From an uncultured Bacilli bacterium (GTDB lineage Bacteria > Bacillota_I > Bacilli_A > RF39 > UBA660), in assembly GCA_947631515.1 (NCBI GenBank), contig CANRLP010000004.1, forward strand, positions 1-36,990: a DNA stretch of 36,990 nt. The letters are read 5' to 3'. Positions 1 through 9,702 of this stretch are shown here, piece after piece. The notes beneath the pieces were generated by a model. It made no database searches, was not told the origin of the DNA, and saw only the letters and a program-made list of their open reading frames with translations. Both the position numbers and the translations under genes were made by a program. The first letter of the stretch is position 1. Every line of letters begins with the position of its first letter.

Positions 1-2
1 AA

Positions 3-515
3 GAAGAAAATTTGCTAAAAAAATTACATATAAAAGATCATTATATTTATCTTAAAGCTAGTGAAGTATATGAAATATACTATAATATTAAAAAACAAAG
101 TCCTCTCCTTGAAAAATATATTACTATTAGCGGAGATGGAATTGATACCCCCCAAATCTTTAATGTTAAAATTGGTACTAAAGTATTAGATCTTATAAAA
201 ACTTATTTTGATATAAACTTCGAAGATTATGATATTTATGTAAATGGCCTTATGCAAGGAATAAAAATGAATATTGAAACATTAATTGTTACTCCTAATT
301 TAGCGGGAATAATGATTATGAAAAAAAGAGCAAATAAACCTCAGAAATGTATTAAATGTGGTAAATGTATCGAAGTATGTCCTATTCATTCTAATCCTTT
401 ACAAGCTTATTTAAAAAAGGAAAAAGTACCATGTATTAATTGTGGATTATGTACTTATATATGCCCAGCTTATATAAATTTACGAAAATATCTGACAGGT
501 GATGAAAATGAGTAG
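3..515 (+). CDS. RnfC-like electron transport subunit, C-terminal part (2x 4Fe-4S ferredoxin motifs), 5' truncated by window
   Basis: Frame stays open upstream of the listed TTG to the window edge; CIKCGKCIEVCP and CINCGLCTYICP motifs; preceding segment resembles the RnfC SLBB-like region (ITISGDGIDTPQIFNVKIGTKV). Confidence 0.7.
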   Translation, partial: EENLLKKLHIKDHYIYLKASEVYEIYYNIKKQSPLLEKYITISGDGIDTPQIFNVKIGTKVLDLIKTYFDINFEDYDIYVNGLMQGIKMNIETLIVTPNLAGIMIMKKRANKPQKCIKCGKCIEVCPIHSNPLQAYLKKEKVPCINCGLCTYICPAYINLRKYLTGDENE

Positions 516-1413
516 ATTACATAAAAAAATAAATAATTCCTTAACTTTTAAATATTATATCTTTTTCCTATTATTTATTTTATTTGGTCTTTATAAAAAT
601 GGTTTAGTGCCTTTTATTCACGGTTATAGTAATTTAAAAGATTTAATTATGGTATTTTTATATCCTTTATTAGGATTTGGTTTAGGAGTTTTTTTCGATT
701 ATATTTATCATAATGCTGAAATATTTAATAGTAAGTTTTTTGGATTACTATATATTATGATTTTACCAATATCAACTAATATATTATTAACTGCCATTTT
801 TATAAGTCTTTATTTATTTATTTATAATGAATTAGCCAAAAGAAAAATTAATCATTCTATTAATTTAATAGTAATATTTAAATTATTATTGGGAGGAATA
901 TTAGGACTTTTTCATTCTTATTTTTATGAAAATGCGCTAGAAAGTAGTAGTAACTTTCAATATTCTTTTTTAGATTTATTAATAGGGCATAATATTAGTG
1001 GTATTTTCACATCTAATATTATAATTATTTTTATTGCTTTTATTATTTTATGTTTTGATGAGTATTATAAAAAAGAAATTGTTTGGTATAGTTTAGGTAT
1101 TTATATAATTAATTTACTAATATATACAGTATTTAAAGAAAATTTAGGCTTTTTCTTAATTCATACATTTTCTAGTACCATTTTATTTGCTTTAGTCTTT
1201 ATAGCAACACTTTCTTATTATTCTCCTTATACTAAAAAAACAATATTTTTATATAGTATAATTTTAGGCTTATTAATTTTGCCATGTTCCATCTTAACTA
1301 ATTTTTATGAAGGAGTATATATAGCTATTCTTTTAGCTAATTTACTTAGTATAGGTATTTTTTTACTTAACGAAAAATGGAAAATTAAACTAAATTTAAA
1401 AAGGAATAAGTAA
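499..1413 (+). CDS. RnfD-like polytopic membrane protein
   Basis: Overlaps the RnfC-like ORF; multiple TM segments; DLLIGHNISGIFTSNIII and EGVYIAILLANLLS resemble conserved RnfD segments. Start may be 505 (second ATG). Confidence 0.5.
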   Translation: MMKMSRLHKKINNSLTFKYYIFFLLFILFGLYKNGLVPFIHGYSNLKDLIMVFLYPLLGFGLGVFFDYIYHNAEIFNSKFFGLLYIMILPISTNILLTAIFISLYLFIYNELAKRKINHSINLIVIFKLLLGGILGLFHSYFYENALESSSNFQYSFLDLLIGHNISGIFTSNIIIIFIAFIILCFDEYYKKEIVWYSLGIYIINLLIYTVFKENLGFFLIHTFSSTILFALVFIATLSYYSPYTKKTIFLYSIILGLLILPCSILTNFYEGVYIAILLANLLSIGIFLLNEKWKIKLNLKRNK

Positions 1414-1491
1414 AAAAAGCCTTTTTTTATTTTTTGTTTTTTGAAATTATTTGTGCTAGTCTAACAAATACCCTCCAAGAAAGGAGATATA

Positions 1492-1851
1492 ATGTTTGTT
1501 AAATATATCTTTATAATTATTCATTTATTAGTTCATTTAAGTTTTGATTGGCCAACGAAATTAGAATTTGTTATTCCAAAATTTGATTTTCGTGAAAAGT
1601 TAACATGGAAAGAAGCGAAAATGGAAGGAAAAGGGTTAAATATTAAGATTAAATTTAATAATAATCAATTAATAATTGTAACGCCAGAGGAAAATAACTT
1701 TCTTTTTACTATAAATGATAATGTGATAATAAAAAAGCAGAATAATATTTATTGTTATCGTATAATAAATGTAAATAAAATTCATTCCAAAACAAAAAAT
1801 CAAATTAAAATTATCGCCAATATTCAAGGAAAATTAGAGAAAAACTTCTAA
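1492..1851 (+). CDS. hypothetical protein
   Basis: ORF with good RBS (agaaaggagatataATG) and a terminator immediately after the stop. Confidence 0.5.
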   Translation: MFVKYIFIIIHLLVHLSFDWPTKLEFVIPKFDFREKLTWKEAKMEGKGLNIKIKFNNNQLIIVTPEENNFLFTINDNVIIKKQNNIYCYRIINVNKIHSKTKNQIKIIANIQGKLEKNF

Positions 1852-1887
1852 AATACGAAATTTACTGCCAATTTTCGTATTTTTTTG
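1851..1887 (+). terminator. Rho-independent terminator
   Basis: aaatacgaaa...tttcgtattttttt stem-loop followed by T run. Confidence 0.7.
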
Positions 1888-1945
1888 GCTAAAAAAAAGG
1901 AAATTAGTTATGTTGTCGTAATATATAAGATTAGGAGGCTTTTTT

Positions 1946-3682
1946 ATGGCGTTTATTTCACAAAAAGAAATCAATGATATTCGCAATGCTGTATCTATAG
2001 TTGATGTTATATCTTCTTATGTGCCTCTTACCCAAAAAGGTAAAAATTATTTTGGGGTATGTCCTTTTCATGAAGACCATTCTCCTAGTATGAGTGTATC
2101 TTTGGAAAAACAAATTTATAAATGTTTTTCTTGTGGAGCTACTGGGAATGTATTTACTTTTATTGAGAATTTCTTAAATATTTCTTTTAGCGAAGCTGTT
2201 GCACTCGTAGCTGATAAAGCAGGAATTACTTTAAAAACGCAAATAAAAATCGAAAAAGAAAATAAATTTCAAGAAGAATATGAAATAATGAATTTTGCAA
2301 TGAAATTTTATCAAAATAATTTAAATAGTGTAGCGGGGGAAAAAGCTAGTATTTATTTGCAAGAACGAGGCTTAGATTTAGAAACGCAAAAAAGTTTTGA
2401 TATAGGTTTATCTTTAGATAAGAATGTTTTAGGAAATCTTCTGGTCAAAAAAGGCTTTAAAGAAAAAATATTAGAAGATTTAGGACTTATAAATAATTCT
2501 GATAATAATATATATGATGTATTTCGGAATCGTATTATGTTTCCTATTCATAATTTAGATGGCCAAGTAGTAGGATTTACTGCTCGGTGCTATTTAGATG
2601 ATACTATCAAGCCAAAATATTTAAATAGCAAAGAAACTCATATATTTAAAAAGGGTAATATTCTATATAATTATCATCAAGCTAAAGATATTATTCGCTT
2701 GAAAAAAGAAGTTGTTGTCGTTGAAGGTAATATGGATGTCATTCGTTTATATGCAAGTGGTCTTAAAAATGTAGTAGCTTTAATGGGGACAAGCATAACT
2801 AAAGAGCAAATTGAAACTTTAAAAAAATTACGAGCTAAAATTATTTTAATGTTAGATAATGATGAAGCTGGCGAAAAAGCAACTTATTTAAATGGTAACG
2901 CTTTGGAAGAAAATGGCTTAGATATAGCAATCGTTCGTTTAAATGGGGCAAAAGATCCTGATGAATATACCTTAAAATATGGAATTTCTTCCATCGTCGA
3001 AAATATTAAAAATGCCATATCTTTCATTGATTTTAAGTTAAATTATCTAAAGAAAAATAAGAATTTAGACTCTTCGGCTGATTTAGCTGACTATATTAAA
3101 GCTGTTATTGAAAATTTAAAAAATACAGATGACGAAATTTTAAAAGAAGTTACTTTACAAAAATTAAGTAATGAATATAATATTTCTTATGCTGTTTTAA
3201 AAGAACAACTAGATCATAATAATAAAAAAGAAGCAAAGGAAGTATTGCCATCTAAGGAAAAAGAAAAAAAGAAAAAAAGTGGGTATCAAAATATGATTGA
3301 TGAAGTTTTATATTATATGATGAATGATCCCATTTATATTCGACTTTATCAGAATCATCTAGGTATTTTTCTCGAAAAAGAAAATCGAAGTATTGCTAAT
3401 GAAATACTTTATTATTACGAAACTAATAAAACTATTAATTTAGCTGATTTTATGACTTATTTAGAAACTATTCCGTTAAAAGCAGAAATAATGGATATAA
3501 TAGAAAATGTTAAAGTAAATGAATTAAGCGAAAATGACATGCTAGAATTATTGTTAAGAATTAAAAAACATATAAAAGAACAAGAAATAAAAGAGTTAAA
3601 AGAAGCTATTAAAGTAGAATTTGATATTCATAAAAAGATCGAATTGACCGAAAAAATTACCGAATTAAAAAAGGAAGTGTAA
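1946..3682 (+). CDS. dnaG: DNA primase
   Basis: N-terminal zinc finger (CPFHEDHSPSMSVS..YKCFSCGATGNVFTF), TOPRIM (VVVEGNMDVIRLYASG, MLDNDEAG); upstream of rpoD; RBS taggagg. Confidence 0.97.
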   Translation: MAFISQKEINDIRNAVSIVDVISSYVPLTQKGKNYFGVCPFHEDHSPSMSVSLEKQIYKCFSCGATGNVFTFIENFLNISFSEAVALVADKAGITLKTQIKIEKENKFQEEYEIMNFAMKFYQNNLNSVAGEKASIYLQERGLDLETQKSFDIGLSLDKNVLGNLLVKKGFKEKILEDLGLINNSDNNIYDVFRNRIMFPIHNLDGQVVGFTARCYLDDTIKPKYLNSKETHIFKKGNILYNYHQAKDIIRLKKEVVVVEGNMDVIRLYASGLKNVVALMGTSITKEQIETLKKLRAKIILMLDNDEAGEKATYLNGNALEENGLDIAIVRLNGAKDPDEYTLKYGISSIVENIKNAISFIDFKLNYLKKNKNLDSSADLADYIKAVIENLKNTDDEILKEVTLQKLSNEYNISYAVLKEQLDHNNKKEAKEVLPSKEKEKKKKSGYQNMIDEVLYYMMNDPIYIRLYQNHLGIFLEKENRSIANEILYYYETNKTINLADFMTYLETIPLKAEIMDIIENVKVNELSENDMLELLLRIKKHIKEQEIKELKEAIKVEFDIHKKIELTEKITELKKEV

Positions 3683-3685
3683 AGA

Positions 3686-4783
3686 ATGAAAGTAATTAAA
3701 ACATTAGAAGAAAGAAAAGAAGAATTATTAAAATTAGGTAAAGAAAAAGGTGTGATTACTTTTGAACAACTAGCTGAGGCATTAAAAGGATTGGATGTTG
3801 ACAATGATTCATTAGATGAATTATATAATTTTTTTGTTGAAAATGATATTGAAATTGTTGCTAGTGATGAAGAAAATGGGGATGATGGTGCTAAAAGCTT
3901 AACAAAAGATGAACCAATTATCTTAGATGATGCCGAAATAACTAAAGATGTTAATATTAATGACCCTGTTAGAATGTATTTAAAAGAAATTGGTAAAATT
4001 AGTTTGTTATCTGCTGAAGAAGAATTAGAACTTTCTAAAAAAGCTGCTACCGGAGATGAGATGGCCAAAAATATTTTAGCTGAATCTAATTTACGTTTAG
4101 TAGTTAGTATTGCCAAAAGATACGTTGGTCGTGGTTTATTATTCTTAGATTTAATTCAAGAAGGAAATATTGGCTTAATGAAAGCCGTTGATAAATTTGA
4201 TTACGATAAAGGATTTAAATTTTCGACTTATGCTACTTGGTGGATTCGCCAAGCTATAACGAGAGCCTTAGCTGATCAAGCAAGAACTATTCGGGTACCT
4301 GTTCACATGGTTGAAACTATTAATAAAATGGCTCGTATTCAAAGACAATTAACCCTAGAATTAAATCGAGAACCTAGCGAAGAAGAAATTGCCAAAAAAA
4401 TGGGTATTACCGTTGAAAAAGTCCGAGAAGTTATTAAAATTAGTCAAGATCCTGTATCTTTAGAGACTCCTATCGGGGAAGAAGACGATTCCCATTTAGG
4501 AGATTTCGTTAAAGATGAAAGTACAATGACACCAGAAGAATATGCTACTAATGAAATATTAAAAGAAGAAATTAAAGCAGTTTTACAAACTTTACAAGAA
4601 AGAGAACAAGAAGTTTTAGAGTTACGTTTTGGTTTAATAGATGGAACAAGTCATACTCTTGAAGAAGTTGGTAAAAAATTTAATGTAACAAGAGAGAGAA
4701 TTCGGCAAATTGAAGCTAAAGCTTTAAGAAAATTACGTCATCCATCTCGGGCTAAAAAATTAAAGGATTTTTTATCTGATTAA
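3686..4783 (+). CDS. rpoD: RNA polymerase primary sigma factor SigA/RpoD
   Basis: Region 2 ([32 protein letters not shown]) and region 4 ([30 protein letters not shown]). Confidence 0.98.
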   Translation: MKVIKTLEERKEELLKLGKEKGVITFEQLAEALKGLDVDNDSLDELYNFFVENDIEIVASDEENGDDGAKSLTKDEPIILDDAEITKDVNINDPVRMYLKEIGKISLLSAEEELELSKKAATGDEMAKNILAESNLRLVVSIAKRYVGRGLLFLDLIQEGNIGLMKAVDKFDYDKGFKFSTYATWWIRQAITRALADQARTIRVPVHMVETINKMARIQRQLTLELNREPSEEEIAKKMGITVEKVREVIKISQDPVSLETPIGEEDDSHLGDFVKDESTMTPEEYATNEILKEEIKAVLQTLQEREQEVLELRFGLIDGTSHTLEEVGKKFNVTRERIRQIEAKALRKLRHPSRAKKLKDFLSD

Positions 4784-5427
4784 TGAAAAGTTTACGTTTA
4801 AAAACTATTGCATCATTTATAAATTTGGAAGATAAAGTTGTCGATATCGGATGTGATCATGCTTATTTAGCTATTTACTTAGTTGAAAATGAATTATGTC
4901 AAAAAGTAATTGCTAGTGATATCAATCAAAATGCTTTAGATAACGCTAAGCAAAACATTATTAAAGCTAACTATCAAAATCAGATAAAAACTTATTTATC
5001 AGATGGTTTAACTAATATTTTAGAAACGGATATTGATACTTTAGTTATAGCTGGTATGGGTACTAGTACCATATTACATATTGTTAAAACAGCCAAAAAT
5101 TATCCTATTAAAAAACTGATTATTCAATCTAATAATGATTTAAGTAATTTAAGAAAACAATTACGCAAACAAAAATATTATTTACAAAAAGAAAGAGTAG
5201 TATATGAACATGGGCATTATTATGTAATAAATGTTTTTACGAAAAAACATACCCCATATTCTATTTCGGAGATTCTTTTTGGAAAATACGATTCTTTACA
5301 TAAAGAATATTACGTTTCTCTTTATAATGAATTGGAAAAAATTAATCAAAAATTATCATTTAAAAAAAATATTTGGGCTAAATTAAAAATATTTACTAAA
5401 AAAATTTTATTAAAAAAATATTTATAG
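4783..5427 (+). CDS. trmK: tRNA (adenine(22)-N1)-methyltransferase TrmK
   Basis: VVDIGCDHAYLAIYL SAM motif, AGMGTSTI, position directly after sigA as in B. subtilis yqfN. Confidence 0.9.
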   Translation: MKSLRLKTIASFINLEDKVVDIGCDHAYLAIYLVENELCQKVIASDINQNALDNAKQNIIKANYQNQIKTYLSDGLTNILETDIDTLVIAGMGTSTILHIVKTAKNYPIKKLIIQSNNDLSNLRKQLRKQKYYLQKERVVYEHGHYYVINVFTKKHTPYSISEILFGKYDSLHKEYYVSLYNELEKINQKLSFKKNIWAKLKIFTKKILLKKYL

Positions 5428-5703
5428 AAAGAAAGTGGGATTAGCTACCGCTTTTTTATTTTGCTCTTTTAACGTATTTACTTTATTTGAAGTTTTTTTA
5501 CTAGTACTATTTGTATTAACGGTAGAAACATCTTTTTTATTCATTTCTTTTAAAACACTAATCATATTGCGGGCATTAGCTATAGCGGGTTTAGCTCGTT
5601 GATATAAAGGAATAATTTGATTGGCGATTCGCAAAGTTTTAGAGATTCCTCCAATAATTTTGCCAATACTTAAACCTCGAGCAAGACCTGTAACATTAAA
5701 CAT
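5422..5703 (-). CDS. YqfQ/VrrA-like small protein
   Basis: KTLRIANQIIPLYQRAKPAIANARNMISVLKEM resembles the VrrA/YqfQ core; sits in the sigA-trmK neighbourhood as in Bacillus; RBS aggtgaag. Confidence 0.5.
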   Translation of the reverse strand: MFNVTGLARGLSIGKIIGGISKTLRIANQIIPLYQRAKPAIANARNMISVLKEMNKKDVSTVNTNSTSKKTSNKVNTLKEQNKKAVANPTFFL

Positions 5704-5808
5704 TTTACTTCACCTTGTTTTATTTTATGCTAAAGTACTAAATATTTTGCCAATTTAAAAATAAATGTGATATAATTTTAAGTAAGAAAATAGGAAAGGG
5801 AAGATGTT

Positions 5809-7305
5809 ATGGAAAATACTAGTAATATCATAAACGAAAAAAAATTACCTTTACCTATTTTAATCTTTCAATCATTTTTTCTAATTATGGGAGATATTAT
5901 TCATTATGCTGTAAAAGGCTTATCATTTATGACGATTGATATGTTCGGTTATCGTAAAAAAACTGGAACTACAATAAAAAAAAATATTCGCCTTAGTAAA
6001 AGCCAGTTGCAAAAATTACAGGCTAAGCAAGCGAATTTAAGTAAGGAATTACAAGCTGAAGGCAGTGTACGGAGTAAAAATCCTATTGTTTATTGGTATC
6101 GGGCTATGAATAAAGATGGAAAAATGGAAACTGGTACAATAAATGGTTATTCTAAGTTGGATGTAAATACTTTTTTACTTCAAGAATCATATACAGTTTA
6201 CGAAATAAAAAATGATAAATACATTGATTTTTTATATGGTGATTCAAGTATTTTTGCAACTAGAATGTCGAATAAAGACTTACTTTTTTGGTTAACTCAG
6301 CTTTCTACTTATATTAAAAGTGGTATACCATTAACTGATTCTGTTAAAATTCTTAATAATCAAATGAAAAGTAAAAAAAGATATCGTAAGGCTTTTCAAT
6401 CTATTGTGTACGAGTTAACTATGGGAGAAGCTTTTTCTAAAGCACTAGAAAAGCAAGGTTCGATGTTTCCACCTTTGTTAATTAATATGATTAGAGCTGC
6501 TGAAGCAACAGGGGAGTTAGAAGCCACTTTATCTGATATGTCTAATTATTATGAAGAAGTAGAGAAAACCCGAAAACAAATGATTAGTGCAATTATGTAT
6601 CCGGCAATTGTTAGTGTTTTTGCAACAGCCGTAATAACATTTATCTTGCTATACGTTATTCCACAATTTGTGCAAATATACGAAGAATCCGATGCTGAAA
6701 TCAATGGATTAACTTTATTTATTATTAATTTAAGTAATTATTTACAAACTCATATATGGAGCATTTTACTAATCATCGTTTTAGTAATCGGCACTATTTA
6801 TTTTTGCTATAAATATATCAAAGCTTTCCGAAGAAATTTTCAATATATTTTAATGCATTTACCTATTATAAAAAATGTTATTATATATAAAGAATTAACA
6901 ATTTTTACCAAAACATTTTCATCCCTTTTAGCTAATAACGTTTTTATTACAGATAGTATGGATATATTAAGTCGTATTACTAATAATGAAATTTACAAAG
7001 ACATTATGGAAGCGACAATTAAAAATATCGTCAAAGGAGATAAAATATCAGCGTCTTTTAAAGATCACTGGGCTATACCTGATATTGCTTATTATATGAT
7101 TGTTACTGGTGAATCTACAGGACAATTAGCTGAAATGATGAAAAGGGTTAGTGATTACTATGCTGAAATGCATCGTAGTATTGTTACCAATTTAAAATCA
7201 TTTATTGAACCAGTCCTAATTTCTTTATTAGCATTTGTCGTTGGAGCAATTATTTTAGCTGTTATAGTTCCAATGTTTGGTTTAGTAAATCAATTAGATA
7301 TGTAG
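5809..7305 (+). CDS. type II secretion/type IV pilus inner-membrane platform protein (GspF/PilC/ComGB)
   Basis: Two GspF domains (FWLTQLSTYIKSGIPLTDSVKIL; FTKTFSSLLANNVFITDSMDIL), ATGELE/STGQLAEM motifs, TM segments; extra N-terminal ~90 aa. Confidence 0.93.
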   Translation: MENTSNIINEKKLPLPILIFQSFFLIMGDIIHYAVKGLSFMTIDMFGYRKKTGTTIKKNIRLSKSQLQKLQAKQANLSKELQAEGSVRSKNPIVYWYRAMNKDGKMETGTINGYSKLDVNTFLLQESYTVYEIKNDKYIDFLYGDSSIFATRMSNKDLLFWLTQLSTYIKSGIPLTDSVKILNNQMKSKKRYRKAFQSIVYELTMGEAFSKALEKQGSMFPPLLINMIRAAEATGELEATLSDMSNYYEEVEKTRKQMISAIMYPAIVSVFATAVITFILLYVIPQFVQIYEESDAEINGLTLFIINLSNYLQTHIWSILLIIVLVIGTIYFCYKYIKAFRRNFQYILMHLPIIKNVIIYKELTIFTKTFSSLLANNVFITDSMDILSRITNNEIYKDIMEATIKNIVKGDKISASFKDHWAIPDIAYYMIVTGESTGQLAEMMKRVSDYYAEMHRSIVTNLKSFIEPVLISLLAFVVGAIILAVIVPMFGLVNQLDM

Positions 7306-7314
7306 GGGGATATT

Positions 7315-8064
7315 ATGTTAGGAGTACTTATATTTATTATTGGAACTATTTTTGGTTCATTCTTTTACGTTGTTGGTACTAGATTACCCAATCATGAATC
7401 AATAATTTCTCCAGGGAGTCATTGTACATATTGCAACCATCCTTTAAAATTTTATGATTTAATACCTATAATATCTTTTATATTCTTAAAAGGTAAATGT
7501 CGTTATTGTCATAAAAAATTAACCCATGAGTATCTGGTTTATGAAATATTTACAGGGACTTTATTTTTAGTCAGTTATTTAAAGTTTAATTTTAGCTATC
7601 AATTTTTCATATTATTAATTATTTCATCTTTAGTAGTTTTAATATTTATTACTGATTTTAAATATTTAATAATTTTAGATTCCCCTTTAATAATAGCAAT
7701 TGGTTTAGTTTTTAGTTTAAAATTGTATTATTTAGGTTGGCCAGAGGCTTTATTTAGCTTGCTTGATGGCTTATTAGCTTTCTTAACAATGTTACTCATT
7801 CGCCAAATTGGCAATATTATTTTTAAAAAAGAATCTTTAGGAGGGGGAGATATTAAATTTTCTTTTGTTACGGGTTTAATTTTAGGCTATAAATTTACCA
7901 TGATTTCTTTGATATTAGCTACTTTCTTAGCTTTACCATATGCTGTTGGAACTTTACTATTAAAGAAAAATAATGAAGTACCTTTTGGACCATTTTTAGT
8001 CAGTAGTTTATTTATAATTTATTTCTTTTTTGAAAAATTTCAATATGTAACTTATTTAATTTAA
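7315..8064 (+). CDS. prepilin peptidase (PilD/ComC, A24 aspartic peptidase)
   Basis: GSFFYVVGTRLP, double CxxC (CTYC, CRYC), GGGDIKFSF catalytic motif. Confidence 0.94.
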   Translation: MLGVLIFIIGTIFGSFFYVVGTRLPNHESIISPGSHCTYCNHPLKFYDLIPIISFIFLKGKCRYCHKKLTHEYLVYEIFTGTLFLVSYLKFNFSYQFFILLIISSLVVLIFITDFKYLIILDSPLIIAIGLVFSLKLYYLGWPEALFSLLDGLLAFLTMLLIRQIGNIIFKKESLGGGDIKFSFVTGLILGYKFTMISLILATFLALPYAVGTLLLKKNNEVPFGPFLVSSLFIIYFFFEKFQYVTYLI

Positions 8065-8089
8065 AAAAGTGATCGTAAAATCACTTTTT
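8064..8089. terminator. bidirectional Rho-independent terminator between convergent pilD and pilB
   Basis: aaaaagtgat-cgtaaa-atcacttttt perfect stem. Confidence 0.75.
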
Positions 8090-9536
8090 ATAATGTTTCA
8101 ATTTCGTTTTCCAATGTTTCTAAAGTATCTTGCGTATTTTGCTCTTCTAATTGATCAATTTCTAATTCTAAATTTTCAATTTCTGCCGTTTTTAATTCTT
8201 CACTTGGTTCATTATTTATATCAGTATCCGTTTCAGTTATAGTATTATCATTATCCGGTAATTCATCTGGTAATTCTTCTTTTTCTTCATTAGAATCTTG
8301 ATTTGTTTTACCCATTAAAGCGTTACGTATACCAACTTCTTCTGAACCGATATCATCTTCAATATCAATAACTCTTAATATTTCTTCAAAACTTGTCAAA
8401 CCTTCAACTACTTTGATTAAACCATCTTCTAGTAGAGTTGTAGTAGTTTCATCTGCATATACTAATTTACGTAATTCTTCTTTGCGAATATTATTAGTAA
8501 TTGCATCTCTAATAGATTGATTAATATCTAAGACTTCTTGAATAGCTATACGACCCTTATAACCTTTAAAACATTCGTCACAACCAACTGGAGTATAAAT
8601 ATCCGAAATATCCATGCCTAAAACTTCTTTGAAAACATTTTTTTCATAATCGGTTGCTGCTCGTGAACTTCGACATTTAGGGCACAATTTTTTTACTAAT
8701 CTTTGACTAATAACTCCAGCTAAAGCTGAACCTAATAAGTAACGTTCAACATCCATATCTAAAAGTCTTTCAATCGTATTTAATGAATTATTAGTGTGAA
8801 TAGTTGATAAAACTAAATGCCCAGTAATGGAAGCTCGAACGGCAATACGGGCTGTTTCATCATCACGAATTTCTCCGATCATAATAATGTCAGGGTCTTG
8901 CCGTAATATACTACGAAGAGCATTAGCAAATGTAAGACCAATCTCACTCATTGTTTGAACTTGATTAATACCAGAAAGTTTCATTTCTACGGGGTCTTCA
9001 ACTGTAATAATATTTCTTTCAGAAGTATTAAGAATTTGAAGCATAGAATAAACAGTTGTTGATTTACCAGTACCAGTAGCACCAGTGATTAAAATAATAC
9101 CACTGGGAATTTCAATCATTTTTTTAACTTTTTCTAAGTTTTTAGGAGAAAAACCTAATGATTCCAAACCATTATTACTCATACTATAATCTAAAATACG
9201 AATAACAACTTTTTCACCATAAACTATGGGAAGGGTAGAAACACGTAAATCTAAATTTTTCCCTCCGATATTTTTTATTGCTCCATCTTGAGGAAGACGT
9301 GATTCAGTAATATTCATGCCTGAAATAATTTTTATTCTGGTAATTAAAGGATTTTTAATTGATTCAGGGACAGTAGCATAATCAATTAATTCACCATCAA
9401 CCCGAATTCGAACTTTAATTGAGTTAGGGGTAGGATCAAAATGTATATCACTGGCATTTTTATTAGCAGCATCTATAATCATTTCGTTAACGATATCAAC
9501 TACAGGTGTGCGTTCGTAATTGAAGTCCTTAAACAT
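8088..9536 (-). CDS. type II secretion/type IV pilus assembly ATPase (GspE/PilB/ComGA)
   Basis: Walker A GATGTGKSTT, EDPVE, LRSILRQDPDIIMIGEIRDDETA, CPKC..GCDEC zinc motif. Confidence 0.95.
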   Translation of the reverse strand: MFKDFNYERTPVVDIVNEMIIDAANKNASDIHFDPTPNSIKVRIRVDGELIDYATVPESIKNPLITRIKIISGMNITESRLPQDGAIKNIGGKNLDLRVSTLPIVYGEKVVIRILDYSMSNNGLESLGFSPKNLEKVKKMIEIPSGIILITGATGTGKSTTVYSMLQILNTSERNIITVEDPVEMKLSGINQVQTMSEIGLTFANALRSILRQDPDIIMIGEIRDDETARIAVRASITGHLVLSTIHTNNSLNTIERLLDMDVERYLLGSALAGVISQRLVKKLCPKCRSSRAATDYEKNVFKEVLGMDISDIYTPVGCDECFKGYKGRIAIQEVLDINQSIRDAITNNIRKEELRKLVYADETTTTLLEDGLIKVVEGLTSFEEILRVIDIEDDIGSEEVGIRNALMGKTNQDSNEEKEELPDELPDNDNTITETDTDINNEPSEELKTAEIENLELEIDQLEEQNTQDTLETLENEIETL

Positions 9537-9565
9537 ACATTATCCTCCCTCTTTATTCTTCTTTT

Positions 9566-9594
9566 ATTATATAATAAGTTTCATAAACTTACAA
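9566..9594 (-). promoter_or_regulatory. promoter of pilB-like gene with palindrome in the spacer
   Basis: On - strand TTGTAA (9589-9594) - 17 bp - TATAAT (9566-9571); AAGTTTcatAAACTT palindrome at 9576-9590. Confidence 0.5.
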
Positions 9595-9702
9595 GGTAAA
9601 ATACTCGATTTATTCTAGGAGATTTCTTTGTCATATTGCTATATTTATGTTAAGATTATTTTAGATAAAAAAGATAGCATATTGTTTTAATTTGGTGATA
9701 TT

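Noticed and set aside
3628-4116. 162-aa - strand ORF
   Set aside because: Antisense to the start of rpoD; low-complexity Ser/Leu translation typical of shadow ORFs.
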